A stretch of 64,000 bases of DNA, from contig NZ_BMND01000003.1 in assembly GCF_014646275.1 (NCBI RefSeq), positions 124,001-188,000 of the forward strand. The letters are read 5' to 3'. Below the pieces are notes generated by a model. The model saw nothing but the letters and a program-made list of their open reading frames with translations. It did no database searches and had not been told where the DNA came from. Within the stretch, counting starts at the first letter, position 1; every line of letters begins with the position of its first letter. Source of the stretch: Streptomyces kronopolitis (lineage in GTDB: Bacteria > Actinomycetota > Actinomycetes > Streptomycetales > Streptomycetaceae). A program made the translations under genes and the position numbers. Of this stretch, positions 35,781-44,109 are shown one piece after another.

Positions 35781-37832
35781 GTGTCCAAACTGACCGACGT
35801 GCCCAAACGGATCTTGATCGGGCGCGCACTGCGCAGCGACAAGCTCGGGGAGACCCTGCTTCCCAAGCGCATCGCACTCCCCGTCTTCGCCTCCGACCCG
35901 CTCTCCTCGGTGGCCTATGCGCCCGGCGAGGTGCTCCTCGTCCTGTCCGTCGCGGGAGTCTCTGCGTACCACTTCAGCCCCTGGATCGCGGTCGCGGTCG
36001 TGGTGCTGATGTTCACGGTCGTGGCGTCGTACCGGCAGAACGTGCACGCCTACCCGAGCGGCGGCGGCGACTACGAGGTCGCCACCACCAACCTCGGCCC
36101 CAAGGCGGGTCTCACGGTCGCCAGCGCCCTGCTCGTCGACTACGTGCTGACCGTCGCGGTCTCCATCGCCTCCGGCGTGGAGAACCTGGGCTCCGCGATC
36201 CCCTTCGTCGTCCAGCACAAGACCCTGTGCGCGATCGCCATCATCGTGCTGCTGACGCTGATGAACCTGCGCGGCGTCAAGGAGTCGGGCAAGCTCTTCG
36301 CGATCCCGACGTACGTCTTCGTGGCCGGCGTCTTCATCATGATCGCCTGGGGTGTGATCCGCGCCGTCGTCATGGGCGACACGATGCAGGCCCCCACCGC
36401 GGGCTTCACCATCCACGCCGAACAGGGCGGACTGGCCGGCTTCGCGCTGGTCTTCCTCCTGCTGCGCGCCTTCTCCTCCGGCTGTGCCGCGCTCACCGGC
36501 GTCGAGGCGATCTCCAACGGCGTCCCGGCCTTCCGCAAGCCGAAGTCCAAGAACGCCGCGACCACCCTGGCCCTCATGGGCGGCCTGGCCGTCACCATGT
36601 TCTGCGGCATCATCGGCCTGGCCATGGCCACCCATGTCCGGATGGCCGAGAACCCGGCCACCGACCTGCTCCAGAACGGCAAGCCGATCGGCTCCGGCTA
36701 CACCCAGAACCCGGTCATCTCGCAGGTGGCCGAGGCGGTCTTCGGCAAGGGCAGCTTCCTCTTCGTCATCCTGGCCGCCGCCACCGCGCTGGTGCTGTTC
36801 CTCGCCGCCAACACCGCCTACAACGGCTTCCCGCTGCTCGGCTCGATCCTCGCCCAGGACCGCTACCTGCCGCGCCAGCTGCACACCCGCGGCGACCGCC
36901 TGGCGTTCTCCAACGGCATCGTCCTGCTGGCCGGCGCCGCCGCGATCCTCGTCTACCTCTACGGCGCGGACTCCACCCGGCTCATCCAGCTCTACATCGT
37001 CGGCGTGTTCGTCTCCTTCACGCTCAGCCAGATCGGCATGGTCCGCCACTGGAACCGCCATCTGCGCTCGGAGACCGACCCGGCCAAGCGCCGCCGGATG
37101 CACCGCTCGCGCGCCATCAACGCCTTCGGCGCCTTCTTCACCGGCCTGGTCCTGGTCGTCGTCCTCCTGACGAAGTTCACCCACGGCGCCTGGGTCGCGC
37201 TGCTCGGCATGGTCATCTTCTTCGTGACGATGTCCGCGATCCGCCGCCACTACGACCGGGTCGCCGACGAGATCGCCGCCGAGGAGACCCCCGACGATGA
37301 CGTGGTCCGCCCCTCCCGGGTGCACTCCCTCGTCCTGGTCTCCAAGGTGCACAAGCCCACCCTGCGCGCCCTGAACTACGCCAAGCTGATGCGCTCCGAC
37401 AGCCTCGAAGCGGTCAGCGTGGACGTGGACCAGGCCGACACCAAGGCCCTGCGCGAGGAGTGGGAGCGGCGCGGCATCGAGGTCCCGCTGAAGGTCCTGG
37501 CCTCCCCGTACCGCGAGATCACCCGGCCGATCATCGACTACGTCAAATCGCTCCGCAAGGAGAGCCCGCGCGACGCCGTCTCCGTCTACATCCCCGAGTA
37601 CGTCGTCGGCCACTGGTACGAGCACCTCCTCCACAACCAGTCCGCGCTGCGCCTCAAGGGCCGCCTCCTGTTCACCCCCGGCGTCATGGTCACGTCCGTG
37701 CCCTGGCAGCTGGACTCCTCCGAGGCCGCCAAGCTGCGCGCCCGCAAGCGCGCGGAGTGGAACGCGCCCGGCGCCGTCCGCCGCGGACCGGTCAGCCAGC
37801 CGAAGAAGGAGAAGTCGGCCACCAAGAAGTAG
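35781..37832 (+). CDS. APC-family permease, KimA-like potassium importer
   Basis: A 683-residue protein with 12 membrane helices (about residues 30-500) and a C-terminal cytoplasmic domain (about 510-683). It matches Bacillus KimA (YdaO), a proton-coupled potassium importer controlled by c-di-AMP, in several blocks: FASDPLSSVAYAPGEVLLVL, SGGGDYEVATTNLG, LLVDYVLTVAVSI, LLRAFSSGCAALTGVEAISN and RGDRLAFSNGIV. GTG 35781 is the start. General amino-acid permease annotation is common for such genes, but the closeness to KimA and the surrounding potassium genes favour potassium transport. Confidence 0.82.
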   Translation: MSKLTDVPKRILIGRALRSDKLGETLLPKRIALPVFASDPLSSVAYAPGEVLLVLSVAGVSAYHFSPWIAVAVVVLMFTVVASYRQNVHAYPSGGGDYEVATTNLGPKAGLTVASALLVDYVLTVAVSIASGVENLGSAIPFVVQHKTLCAIAIIVLLTLMNLRGVKESGKLFAIPTYVFVAGVFIMIAWGVIRAVVMGDTMQAPTAGFTIHAEQGGLAGFALVFLLLRAFSSGCAALTGVEAISNGVPAFRKPKSKNAATTLALMGGLAVTMFCGIIGLAMATHVRMAENPATDLLQNGKPIGSGYTQNPVISQVAEAVFGKGSFLFVILAAATALVLFLAANTAYNGFPLLGSILAQDRYLPRQLHTRGDRLAFSNGIVLLAGAAAILVYLYGADSTRLIQLYIVGVFVSFTLSQIGMVRHWNRHLRSETDPAKRRRMHRSRAINAFGAFFTGLVLVVVLLTKFTHGAWVALLGMVIFFVTMSAIRRHYDRVADEIAAEETPDDDVVRPSRVHSLVLVSKVHKPTLRALNYAKLMRSDSLEAVSVDVDQADTKALREEWERRGIEVPLKVLASPYREITRPIIDYVKSLRKESPRDAVSVYIPEYVVGHWYEHLLHNQSALRLKGRLLFTPGVMVTSVPWQLDSSEAAKLRARKRAEWNAPGAVRRGPVSQPKKEKSATKK

Positions 37833-37840
37833 CCGCCGGC

Positions 37841-37871
37841 GCCCGGACCCGTGCCACGGCCGGGTCCGGGC
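37841..37871 (+). terminator. Hairpin terminator after the KimA-like gene
   Basis: Perfect 11-bp arms (37841-37851 and 37861-37871) with a 9-base loop begin eight bases after the stop. Confidence 0.7.
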
Positions 37872-38001
37872 ACCGCTCCGCCGGGCCGCTCGGGGCGGAC
37901 GGGGCACGGGGGCCCGGGCACCGCACGCCGGGCCGTAGACTTGACGGTCGGCGTCCCGCCGTACCGCCCCGGCACCACCCCATCTCAGGAGCCCTCCCGC
38001 C

Positions 38002-39330
38002 ATGCAGGCAGAACCGAAGAAGTCGCTGGTCGGCGAGGAGTACGAGGTCGAGGTCGGCCCGGTCGCGCACGGCGGCCACTGTATCGCCCGCACCGGCGAG
38101 GGCCAGGTCCTCTTCGTCCGGCACGCCCTCCCCGGTGAGCGCGTCATCGCCCGGGTCACCGACGGCGAGGAAGGCGCCCGCTTCCTGCGCGCCGACGCCG
38201 TCACCGTCCTCGACGCCTCCAAGGACCGCGTCGAGGCCCCCTGCCCGTTCTCCGGCCCCGGCCGCTGCGGCGGCTGCGACTGGCAGCACGCCGCGCCCGG
38301 CGCCCAGCGCCGCCTGAAGGCCGCGGTGATCACCGAGCAGCTGCAGCGCCTGGCCGGGCTCACCCCCGAGGACGCCGGCTGGGACGGCACCGTCGAACCC
38401 GCCCCCGGCGACAAGGTCGCCAAGGGCGAGGTGCCGGCCTGGCGCACCCGCGTCCAGTACGCCGTCGACGCCGAGGGCCGCGCCGGCCTGCGCAAGCACC
38501 GCTCCCACGACATCGAGCCGGTCGACCACTGCATGATCGCCGCCCCCGGCGTCTCCGAACTCGGCATCGAGCAGCGCGAGTGGCCGCAGATCGCCACCGT
38601 CGAGGCGATCGCCGCCACCGGCTCGCACGACCGCCAGGTCGTCCTCACCCCGCGCCCCGGCGGCCGCCTCCCGATCGTCGAACTCGACAAGCCGGTCTCC
38701 GTCCTGCGCGTCCACGAGAAGGACGGCGGCGTGCACCGCGTCCACGGCCGCCCCTTCGTCCGCGAACGCGCCGCCGACCGCACCTGGCGCGTCGGCAACG
38801 GCGGCTTCTGGCAGGTCCACCCGAAGGCCGCCGACCTCCTCGTCGAGGCCGTCATGCAGGGCCTGATGCCCAAGAAGGGCGACATGGCCCTCGACCTGTA
38901 CTGCGGCGTCGGCCTCTTCGCCGGCGCCCTCGCCGAACGCGTCGGCGACAAGGGCGCGGTCCTCGGCATCGAATCCGGCAAGCGCGCCGCCGAGGACGCC
39001 CGCCACAACCTCGCCGACCTCGACCGGGTACGCATCGAACACGGCAAGGTCGAGGCGGTCCTGCCCCGCACCGGCATCACCGACGTCGACCTCGTCGTCC
39101 TCGACCCGCCCCGCGCCGGCGCCGGCAAGCAGACCGTCACCCACCTCGCCTCCCTCACCCCCCGCCGCCTCGCCTACGTGGCCTGCGACCCCGCCGCCCT
39201 CTCCCGCGACCTCAAGTACTTCGCCGAGGCCGGCTATGTGCCCCGGCGGATGCGGGCGTTCGATCTGTTCCCGGTTACGCATCATGTGGAGTGCGTTGTG
39301 GTGCTGGAGAAGGCGGATAAGGGCGCCTGA
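38002..39330 (+). CDS. Class I SAM-dependent RNA (uracil-5-) methyltransferase, TrmA/RlmD family
   Basis: A 442-residue RNA methyltransferase that should methylate C5 of a uridine in rRNA or tRNA. An N-terminal TRAM domain (about residues 8-65) is followed by CPFSGPGRCGGCDWQHA, three of the cysteines that bind an iron-sulphur cluster in RlmD-type enzymes. The catalytic domain has LDLYCGVGLFAGALAE (SAM site), VVLDPPRAGAG, and YVACDPAALSRD with the nucleophilic Cys. The target site is not decided. The last 60 bases are noticeably less GC-rich, marking the boundary of the conserved chromosome block. Confidence 0.9.
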   Translation: MQAEPKKSLVGEEYEVEVGPVAHGGHCIARTGEGQVLFVRHALPGERVIARVTDGEEGARFLRADAVTVLDASKDRVEAPCPFSGPGRCGGCDWQHAAPGAQRRLKAAVITEQLQRLAGLTPEDAGWDGTVEPAPGDKVAKGEVPAWRTRVQYAVDAEGRAGLRKHRSHDIEPVDHCMIAAPGVSELGIEQREWPQIATVEAIAATGSHDRQVVLTPRPGGRLPIVELDKPVSVLRVHEKDGGVHRVHGRPFVRERAADRTWRVGNGGFWQVHPKAADLLVEAVMQGLMPKKGDMALDLYCGVGLFAGALAERVGDKGAVLGIESGKRAAEDARHNLADLDRVRIEHGKVEAVLPRTGITDVDLVVLDPPRAGAGKQTVTHLASLTPRRLAYVACDPAALSRDLKYFAEAGYVPRRMRAFDLFPVTHHVECVVVLEKADKGA

Positions 39331-39804
39331 CCTGCGAGTTTGTGGGCCGGGTGGTTTCTTCGACCTGTTTACCTACCGGCACCGGGTCGAGTGGACGGTT
39401 CCTCCGTGGTGGACACTTTGACCTGCGGTTTTGGGACAAGTACGCGGTCCTGACGGCATGAGTGTCGTGGTGGCGCCGAGAACTCTTGACGCTCGAATGA
39501 CGCCCGCCCGGGCATGCTGCCGCATCGTCCACGCGTTGTGGCCGACAAGCACCGGCGGAGGCCCGACCTCCCGGTAGCCACGCGGTTACCGGGCCCGGCT
39601 GCCGAAGTGCCTGCGTGCCCTGAGTCCGGACGTGGGGAGCTTGCGATCACCGGTTGAGCGGACGATGGCAATGGGCCGGACGTCGGGGATGGCGGCCAAC
39701 CACGAGAGGTCGCCGGTGTTGCGGAGCGGCGGACCCGCCATCGCGTTACCGGTACGGAGTGGGCTGTCAGAGCCGCCTGTTCGCTGAAGCCCATGCGAGA
39801 CGCC
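39331..39804. other. Gene-free left border of the accessory island
   Basis: A 474-base stretch with lower GC than the core genes and no protein or tRNA gene I can support. It contains the left copy of the 18-bp repeat (39486-39503). No tRNA 3' end, which would mark a classical integration site, was recognised. Confidence 0.5.
39486..39503 (+). repeat. 18-bp repeat, left copy
   Basis: TTGACGCTCGAATGACGC; it matches 16 of 18 bases of the copy at 44075-44092. Each copy contains two TGACGC/TGATGC-type half-sites 11 bp apart. The pair brackets the GmrSD-like gene and the truncated UvrD gene. Confidence 0.55.
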
Positions 39805-42378
39805 TCAGGCCGTATCCCGGGTGTCCCAGCAGTGACGGAACCACGTGAGTGTCTCGGCGAGCAGTTCGCGGTTGTGGTCTTCCTCCAAGAGGGAAAGACG
39901 GAAGTTGGGACGCAATTCCAGCTTTCCCTCGGGGATGTCGATGCCCTTCAACTCGTTGAGGCGGCCCAGGAGTTCGGCGCGCAGTCCGCGGTCGGTGAAG
40001 GGCTCGCGCGCGGCGAGGTGCTGGAACACCACCTCCGCCGTGCCGCCGCGCCCGCCGCCCGGGTAGAGCGTCAGCGGCCAGATGCCGCGGCCTGGTGCCC
40101 CGGCCTCTCCGAGCATGAGGAACGCGCTGGTGGTGACCTGCCCGGCGCCGTGGCCGATCCATCCGCCGCCCTCCTCCCAGCGGTGGAGGAGGGCACGGAC
40201 CGTTGTCACCGTCTCGGGGGAGTCATCTGCCGCGAGTTGGCGGAAGAACCGGTCGGCGCGCGTCTCCCCGCCCTGGCCTTGCGCGGTGCGCTGTGCGGCG
40301 TCCTCGCCGTGCGCCTCGGTCTCGTCAGCGCCGGTGAGGAGGAGGGCGAGATCATCGGCAGAGACGCGCTGCGCCGGATCGGCGGCACCGTTGACGGTGA
40401 AGCGGATGCCGTCCGCGGTCAACCGGGCGCGGACGTCGCCTCCGTCGCCCGGGGACGTCCAGCGGAACCCGTCGGAGACCTTGCCCTCGGAGGTCAGCAC
40501 GCGGTGGGCGTTGGCCAGGCCCGGGGTGCCGGCCAGGTGGTTGCCCACAGCCTGGGCGCCCGAACCGAGAAAGGCGGCAAGGTCGCCGTAGGACGTCCAG
40601 GTGCCGTGAGGGAGCGCTGCGACTACCTGATGGGCCAGCTGCCAGTCGCGGTTGCGCTCTGCCCGACCGATTCCGCGCAGAGGGGCCGGCCACAGTGCGA
40701 TCGCGCGCTCGGCAAGATCGTCGGCGCGGGCAAGGATCTCCTGGGCGCCCCACCGCTCGGTGGCGGCGATACGCCGGTTCATCTCCAAGTGGCTGCCTTT
40801 CAGCAGGTCCTGCTTGCGCTCGAACGGGTGGTTGGATAGTTCTGAGTTGACCGCTGTGAGTGTCAGGTTTCCGAGCGTGTGCCGCAGCCGCACGTGCAGG
40901 TCCTCGGGGGTTTCCGTGGTGGCCGCGTCCTCGTGCAGCATCCGCATCCACTCGTCCCCCGCGGACTGGGGCAGGACGTGCTCGATCGTGAGCTGCGGGG
41001 TGGCGAAGTCCACCGGCTCGGGGTGCTCATGGCTCTCCTCCAGCCGCTGGAGCACCATCTTGCGCTGATGCCACCGCCCGTACTGGTAGAAGGGAGCGGC
41101 CCGGATCTTCCCGCGCAACTCGTCGTCGTCCGGCCAGAAGCGATTGTCGGCGGAGAGCAACTGATGCAGACCGTCGGCCACGGGCACATCGCGCGGTAGC
41201 TGTCCGGGCACGGCTTGGAAGACCCGGTTGAGGTTGTTCGTCGGCACCCGGCAGATCATCCGGCGCACCAAGAAACTCTCGATGTACGACATCGCTCGGG
41301 CGGTTTCCGGGGAATCGAGTTCCCCGCGCTCACGCCGGTCCATCAGCAGCATCAGAGCGGGGTAGGTGACCTGGGCCTGCCAGGTGTCCAAACGACGCAG
41401 CTGGGCGCGGACGGTGGGGTCCGGCTCTTCCTCGGGGTGGAGCAGCCGACGGAACAGCGCGCCGCGGTGGTGCAATTCCCGGATGTACGCCTCGATCTCG
41501 GCCTCGGAAATCTCGCGGCGCTCGAAGTGCTGCTGCTGAGATGCGTAGAGGTCCTGGCGACGCACCCGGTCGTCCCCGCCCAGCACCAACTGAAGCCACA
41601 TGAGCTGTTCGAGTTCGTCGTTGCTCAGGCTGTTCTGCAGCGGCAGCCAGTAGGTCTCATAGATGTGCTCACCAAGGGTGGGCAGCCGCATGAACAGGTA
41701 GTTGCGCAGCAGGTCGGCTTGGCTGAGCTTGAGGCCGGTGTTGTTGAGCGACTCGAAGATGCGGTGGACGTTGTCGCCGCGCTCGGCGGTCACCGCCACC
41801 AGCGTGAGCCGGGACGTGAGGGCCTGCTCGATGCGGAACACGTCCTGCGGGGCGGTCGGGTCCTCCGCTTCGACGAGTTTGCGGCGGAAGAAGCTGTAGG
41901 CCGTGCCGACGTTTCCGCCGCCGGCCCGTGTTTCGAGCGGGCCACGGATGTGCGCGGCGAACTGTGGCCGGTCGGCCTGCGTCGGCAGCAGCCGGAGATG
42001 ATCGGTGCCGCTCTTGCGCTTGTTGATCAGGTATTCGTCGTCGATGCGCTCGGCCTCGTCCGGCTGGGTATCCGCGATGTGGTCGCGGATCGCGGCCAGA
42101 GCGAGTGACAGCGTCGTCAGTCGCTGCTGGCCGTCGACGACGAGCCATCGGGGGAACGTCGCCTCGTTCTGCGGGGACGGTGCGAGGACGACCGAGCCCA
42201 GGAAGTGGGTGCTCGCTCGGTCCCCGGATTCCAGCAGCTCGGCCTGCTCCAGGATGTCGGCCCAGAGCTGTCCCAGCTGCCGCTCGGTCCAGGAATACGT
42301 CCGCTGATAAAGCGGCACCTGGAACTGCTGGGCCCTGCCCTGCACGAGATCGGCGAACAGGGTCTCCTTTGCCTGCAT
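39805..42378 (-). CDS. GmrSD-like (DUF262 + HNH) protein fused to an alkyltransferase-like domain
   Basis: An intact 857-residue protein, probably a defence nuclease. The DUF262 (GmrS/ParB-like NTPase) domain occupies the first 250 residues, with LYQRTYSWTERQLGQLW and the hallmark VVDGQQRLTTL near 80-90. A DUF1524/GmrD HNH domain follows at about 440-540 (QLTIEHVLPQSA and HTLGNLTLTAVNSELSNHPF). At about 565-640 lies an alkylguanine-transferase-like domain (HQVVAALPHGTWTSYGDLAA ... NAHRVL) in which the PCHR nucleophile region reads NAHRV, so no methyl transfer is possible. The last 165 residues are not recognised. Type IV GmrSD enzymes cut glucosylated hydroxymethylcytosine phage DNA; here the target is unknown. 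Confidence 0.8.
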   Translation of the reverse strand: MQAKETLFADLVQGRAQQFQVPLYQRTYSWTERQLGQLWADILEQAELLESGDRASTHFLGSVVLAPSPQNEATFPRWLVVDGQQRLTTLSLALAAIRDHIADTQPDEAERIDDEYLINKRKSGTDHLRLLPTQADRPQFAAHIRGPLETRAGGGNVGTAYSFFRRKLVEAEDPTAPQDVFRIEQALTSRLTLVAVTAERGDNVHRIFESLNNTGLKLSQADLLRNYLFMRLPTLGEHIYETYWLPLQNSLSNDELEQLMWLQLVLGGDDRVRRQDLYASQQQHFERREISEAEIEAYIRELHHRGALFRRLLHPEEEPDPTVRAQLRRLDTWQAQVTYPALMLLMDRRERGELDSPETARAMSYIESFLVRRMICRVPTNNLNRVFQAVPGQLPRDVPVADGLHQLLSADNRFWPDDDELRGKIRAAPFYQYGRWHQRKMVLQRLEESHEHPEPVDFATPQLTIEHVLPQSAGDEWMRMLHEDAATTETPEDLHVRLRHTLGNLTLTAVNSELSNHPFERKQDLLKGSHLEMNRRIAATERWGAQEILARADDLAERAIALWPAPLRGIGRAERNRDWQLAHQVVAALPHGTWTSYGDLAAFLGSGAQAVGNHLAGTPGLANAHRVLTSEGKVSDGFRWTSPGDGGDVRARLTADGIRFTVNGAADPAQRVSADDLALLLTGADETEAHGEDAAQRTAQGQGGETRADRFFRQLAADDSPETVTTVRALLHRWEEGGGWIGHGAGQVTTSAFLMLGEAGAPGRGIWPLTLYPGGGRGGTAEVVFQHLAAREPFTDRGLRAELLGRLNELKGIDIPEGKLELRPNFRLSLLEEDHNRELLAETLTWFRHCWDTRDTA

Positions 42379-42481
42379 GATGCCCCCCTGACGAACGGTG
42401 CGTGACGACGTGCGGGAACGACCCTATGGCCGCCGCCGGGAAGGAGGAGGGCCAAGGCGGAAATCTGCCCCGGCCCGGCTG

Positions 42482-44064
42482 TCACCTGCCGCTGTGCCCG
42501 GGCTCCGCCCACGAGTTGCCGAGGAACGGGCTGGGCTTGCCGTGCCAGAAGATGTCCACGCTGTCGCGTGCCCGGGTCGCGGCCACGAAGAGCAGGGACC
42601 TGGCCCGCTGCATCTCGTGCCGGTACCGGGCGGGTTCGCGATCATGCAGTCGGCCCACGTCCTCACGCGGAACGAGCCCGTCGGCCACGCCCGCGAGGAT
42701 CATCCGCTGGTACTCCAGTCCCTTGAACCGGGACATCGTGCCGATGTGTACGCCGGCGGAGCCGTTCGGTCCGTCGGAGCGGATCTCCACCGAGTCGATG
42801 CCGTGCTGCTTCAGGGTGTACCCTATCTGCGCCGCCATTTGATTGGTCGGTACACACACCGCGATCTGTTCGTGCGCGATGGCCGAGTCCGCGTCCGTGT
42901 CCCACTCCGTGATCAAAGCGGCCACGCCCTCTCGCTCGGCTTCCCGGTCCGGGAAGGCGTGTCCGGCCGGGAGCCCACCGTTGAGCACGGAGCGGTACCC
43001 GGCGAGGGTCTCTGTGCCGCCGTCGAGATCGTCGAACGTGTTCTCGCCCAGGACTCCGAGGGCCGAGCGCAGGATCTGTCGTGTGGTGCGGTAGCTAAGG
43101 GTCAGCTTCGCGGATCGTCCGCGGATATTGACGCCCAGACTGCCGAGGGTCACCTGGTTCTTGTAGATGCGCTGGTGGGTGTCGCCCACCAGGAACAGGT
43201 CGTCCGATGTACGGGGCGCCATGGCGCGCAGCATCTTCCAGTGGGCGGAGCGCAGGTCCTGAGCCTTGTCCACCACGATGTGGCGATACCGGTAGCGCAG
43301 CCAACCACCGGAGCCGTCCTGCAGGTGGATGTTGTCGAGTCCGCCCGCTTCCTCCTGCTGCCGGGCGATGTTCCGGATGAGCTGTTCGCGGCCCATCTCG
43401 AGACGTGCCGCGCGCTCCGCCACCTGGTCCCAGGTCTGTCGCCCGAGGCGCTCGAGCCGCTGGGTGAAGCGCTCGGCGAGCTGCCAGATCTCGGCCCGCT
43501 CGGCGCGGCCGATGCTCTTGCCACGCCCGGCCCGTCGGGCACGGAAGTAGTCGGCGCGGCTGCCGACGGCCTGGCCGAGGATCACCTGGGTCCACTCCTC
43601 GTGCAGGAACTCCGGGTCCCAGGTGTCCTCGCCCAGCTCGTCGAGCAGCGCGCGCCATTCGCGTACGGCCTGTCCGTCGTCGATGGCCTGCTTGCCGTTG
43701 CCGGGTTCGGCCTCACGGACGATGCGCAGCGCCAGCTGGTCGACGTGACTCACCTCGACCCGGCCGAGCAGTCCCTCACCGCCCAGCTCCAGCAACCGGG
43801 AACGCAGGTCGGCGGCCAGGTTCTTGTTGTACGTGGTCAGCAGGACCGGCTTGTCGTGCCCTGGGGGCAGCTGCCGGACGAGGTGGCGTACCCGGTGCAG
43901 TGCGACGACGGTCTTGCCCGTGCCCGGTCCGCCTCCGGCCCGGGCCGCTGTAGCGGCGTTCGACGAGTTTGGCCTGAGTGGGGTGCAGGAAACTCTTCCA
44001 CCGGCCGAAATCGGCGCTCCCCAGTGCTCCGCGGAGGTCCTCGTCCGTGGTGGTGACGACCTAC
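42482..44064 (-). pseudogene. UvrD/REP-type helicase, 5'-truncated and frameshifted
   Basis: The readable protein begins with the Walker A box GGGPGTGKTVVALHRV and runs through superfamily 1 helicase motifs to GTMSRFKGLEYQRMILAG and LLFVAATRARD near the end. The N-terminal 30-odd codons (TTDEDLRGALG to LHPTQAKLVERRYSGP) lie in another frame; a short deletion in a GC repeat at about 43938-43946 would explain it. Upstream of about 44064 the homology stops at an in-frame TAG. In motif II the usual DEAQD is VVDKAQDL: the catalytic Glu is Lys (codon at 43265-43267). Three independent lesions make it inactive. It lies 103 bases upstream of the GmrSD-like gene on the same strand. Confidence 0.78.
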
Positions 44065-44074
44065 GGGCAGGTTT

Positions 44075-44092
44075 TTGATGCTCAAATGACGC
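44075..44092 (+). repeat. 18-bp repeat, right copy
   Basis: TTGATGCTCAAATGACGC, 16 of 18 bases identical to 39486-39503. A related partial copy TTGACGCTCATT follows at 44106. The repeat sits exactly at the junction where the UvrD and the DinG-like pseudogenes are both truncated. Confidence 0.55.
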
Positions 44093-44109
44093 TCTGGGAG
44101 GCGTCTTGA

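Noticed and set aside
35724..39158. 1144-codon open frame on the minus strand
   Set aside because: Antisense to the KimA-like and RNA methyltransferase genes; no recognisable domain.
39331..39804. tRNA-linked attachment site at the island border
   Set aside because: No cloverleaf or tRNA 3' end with CCA-adjacent conserved bases was found.
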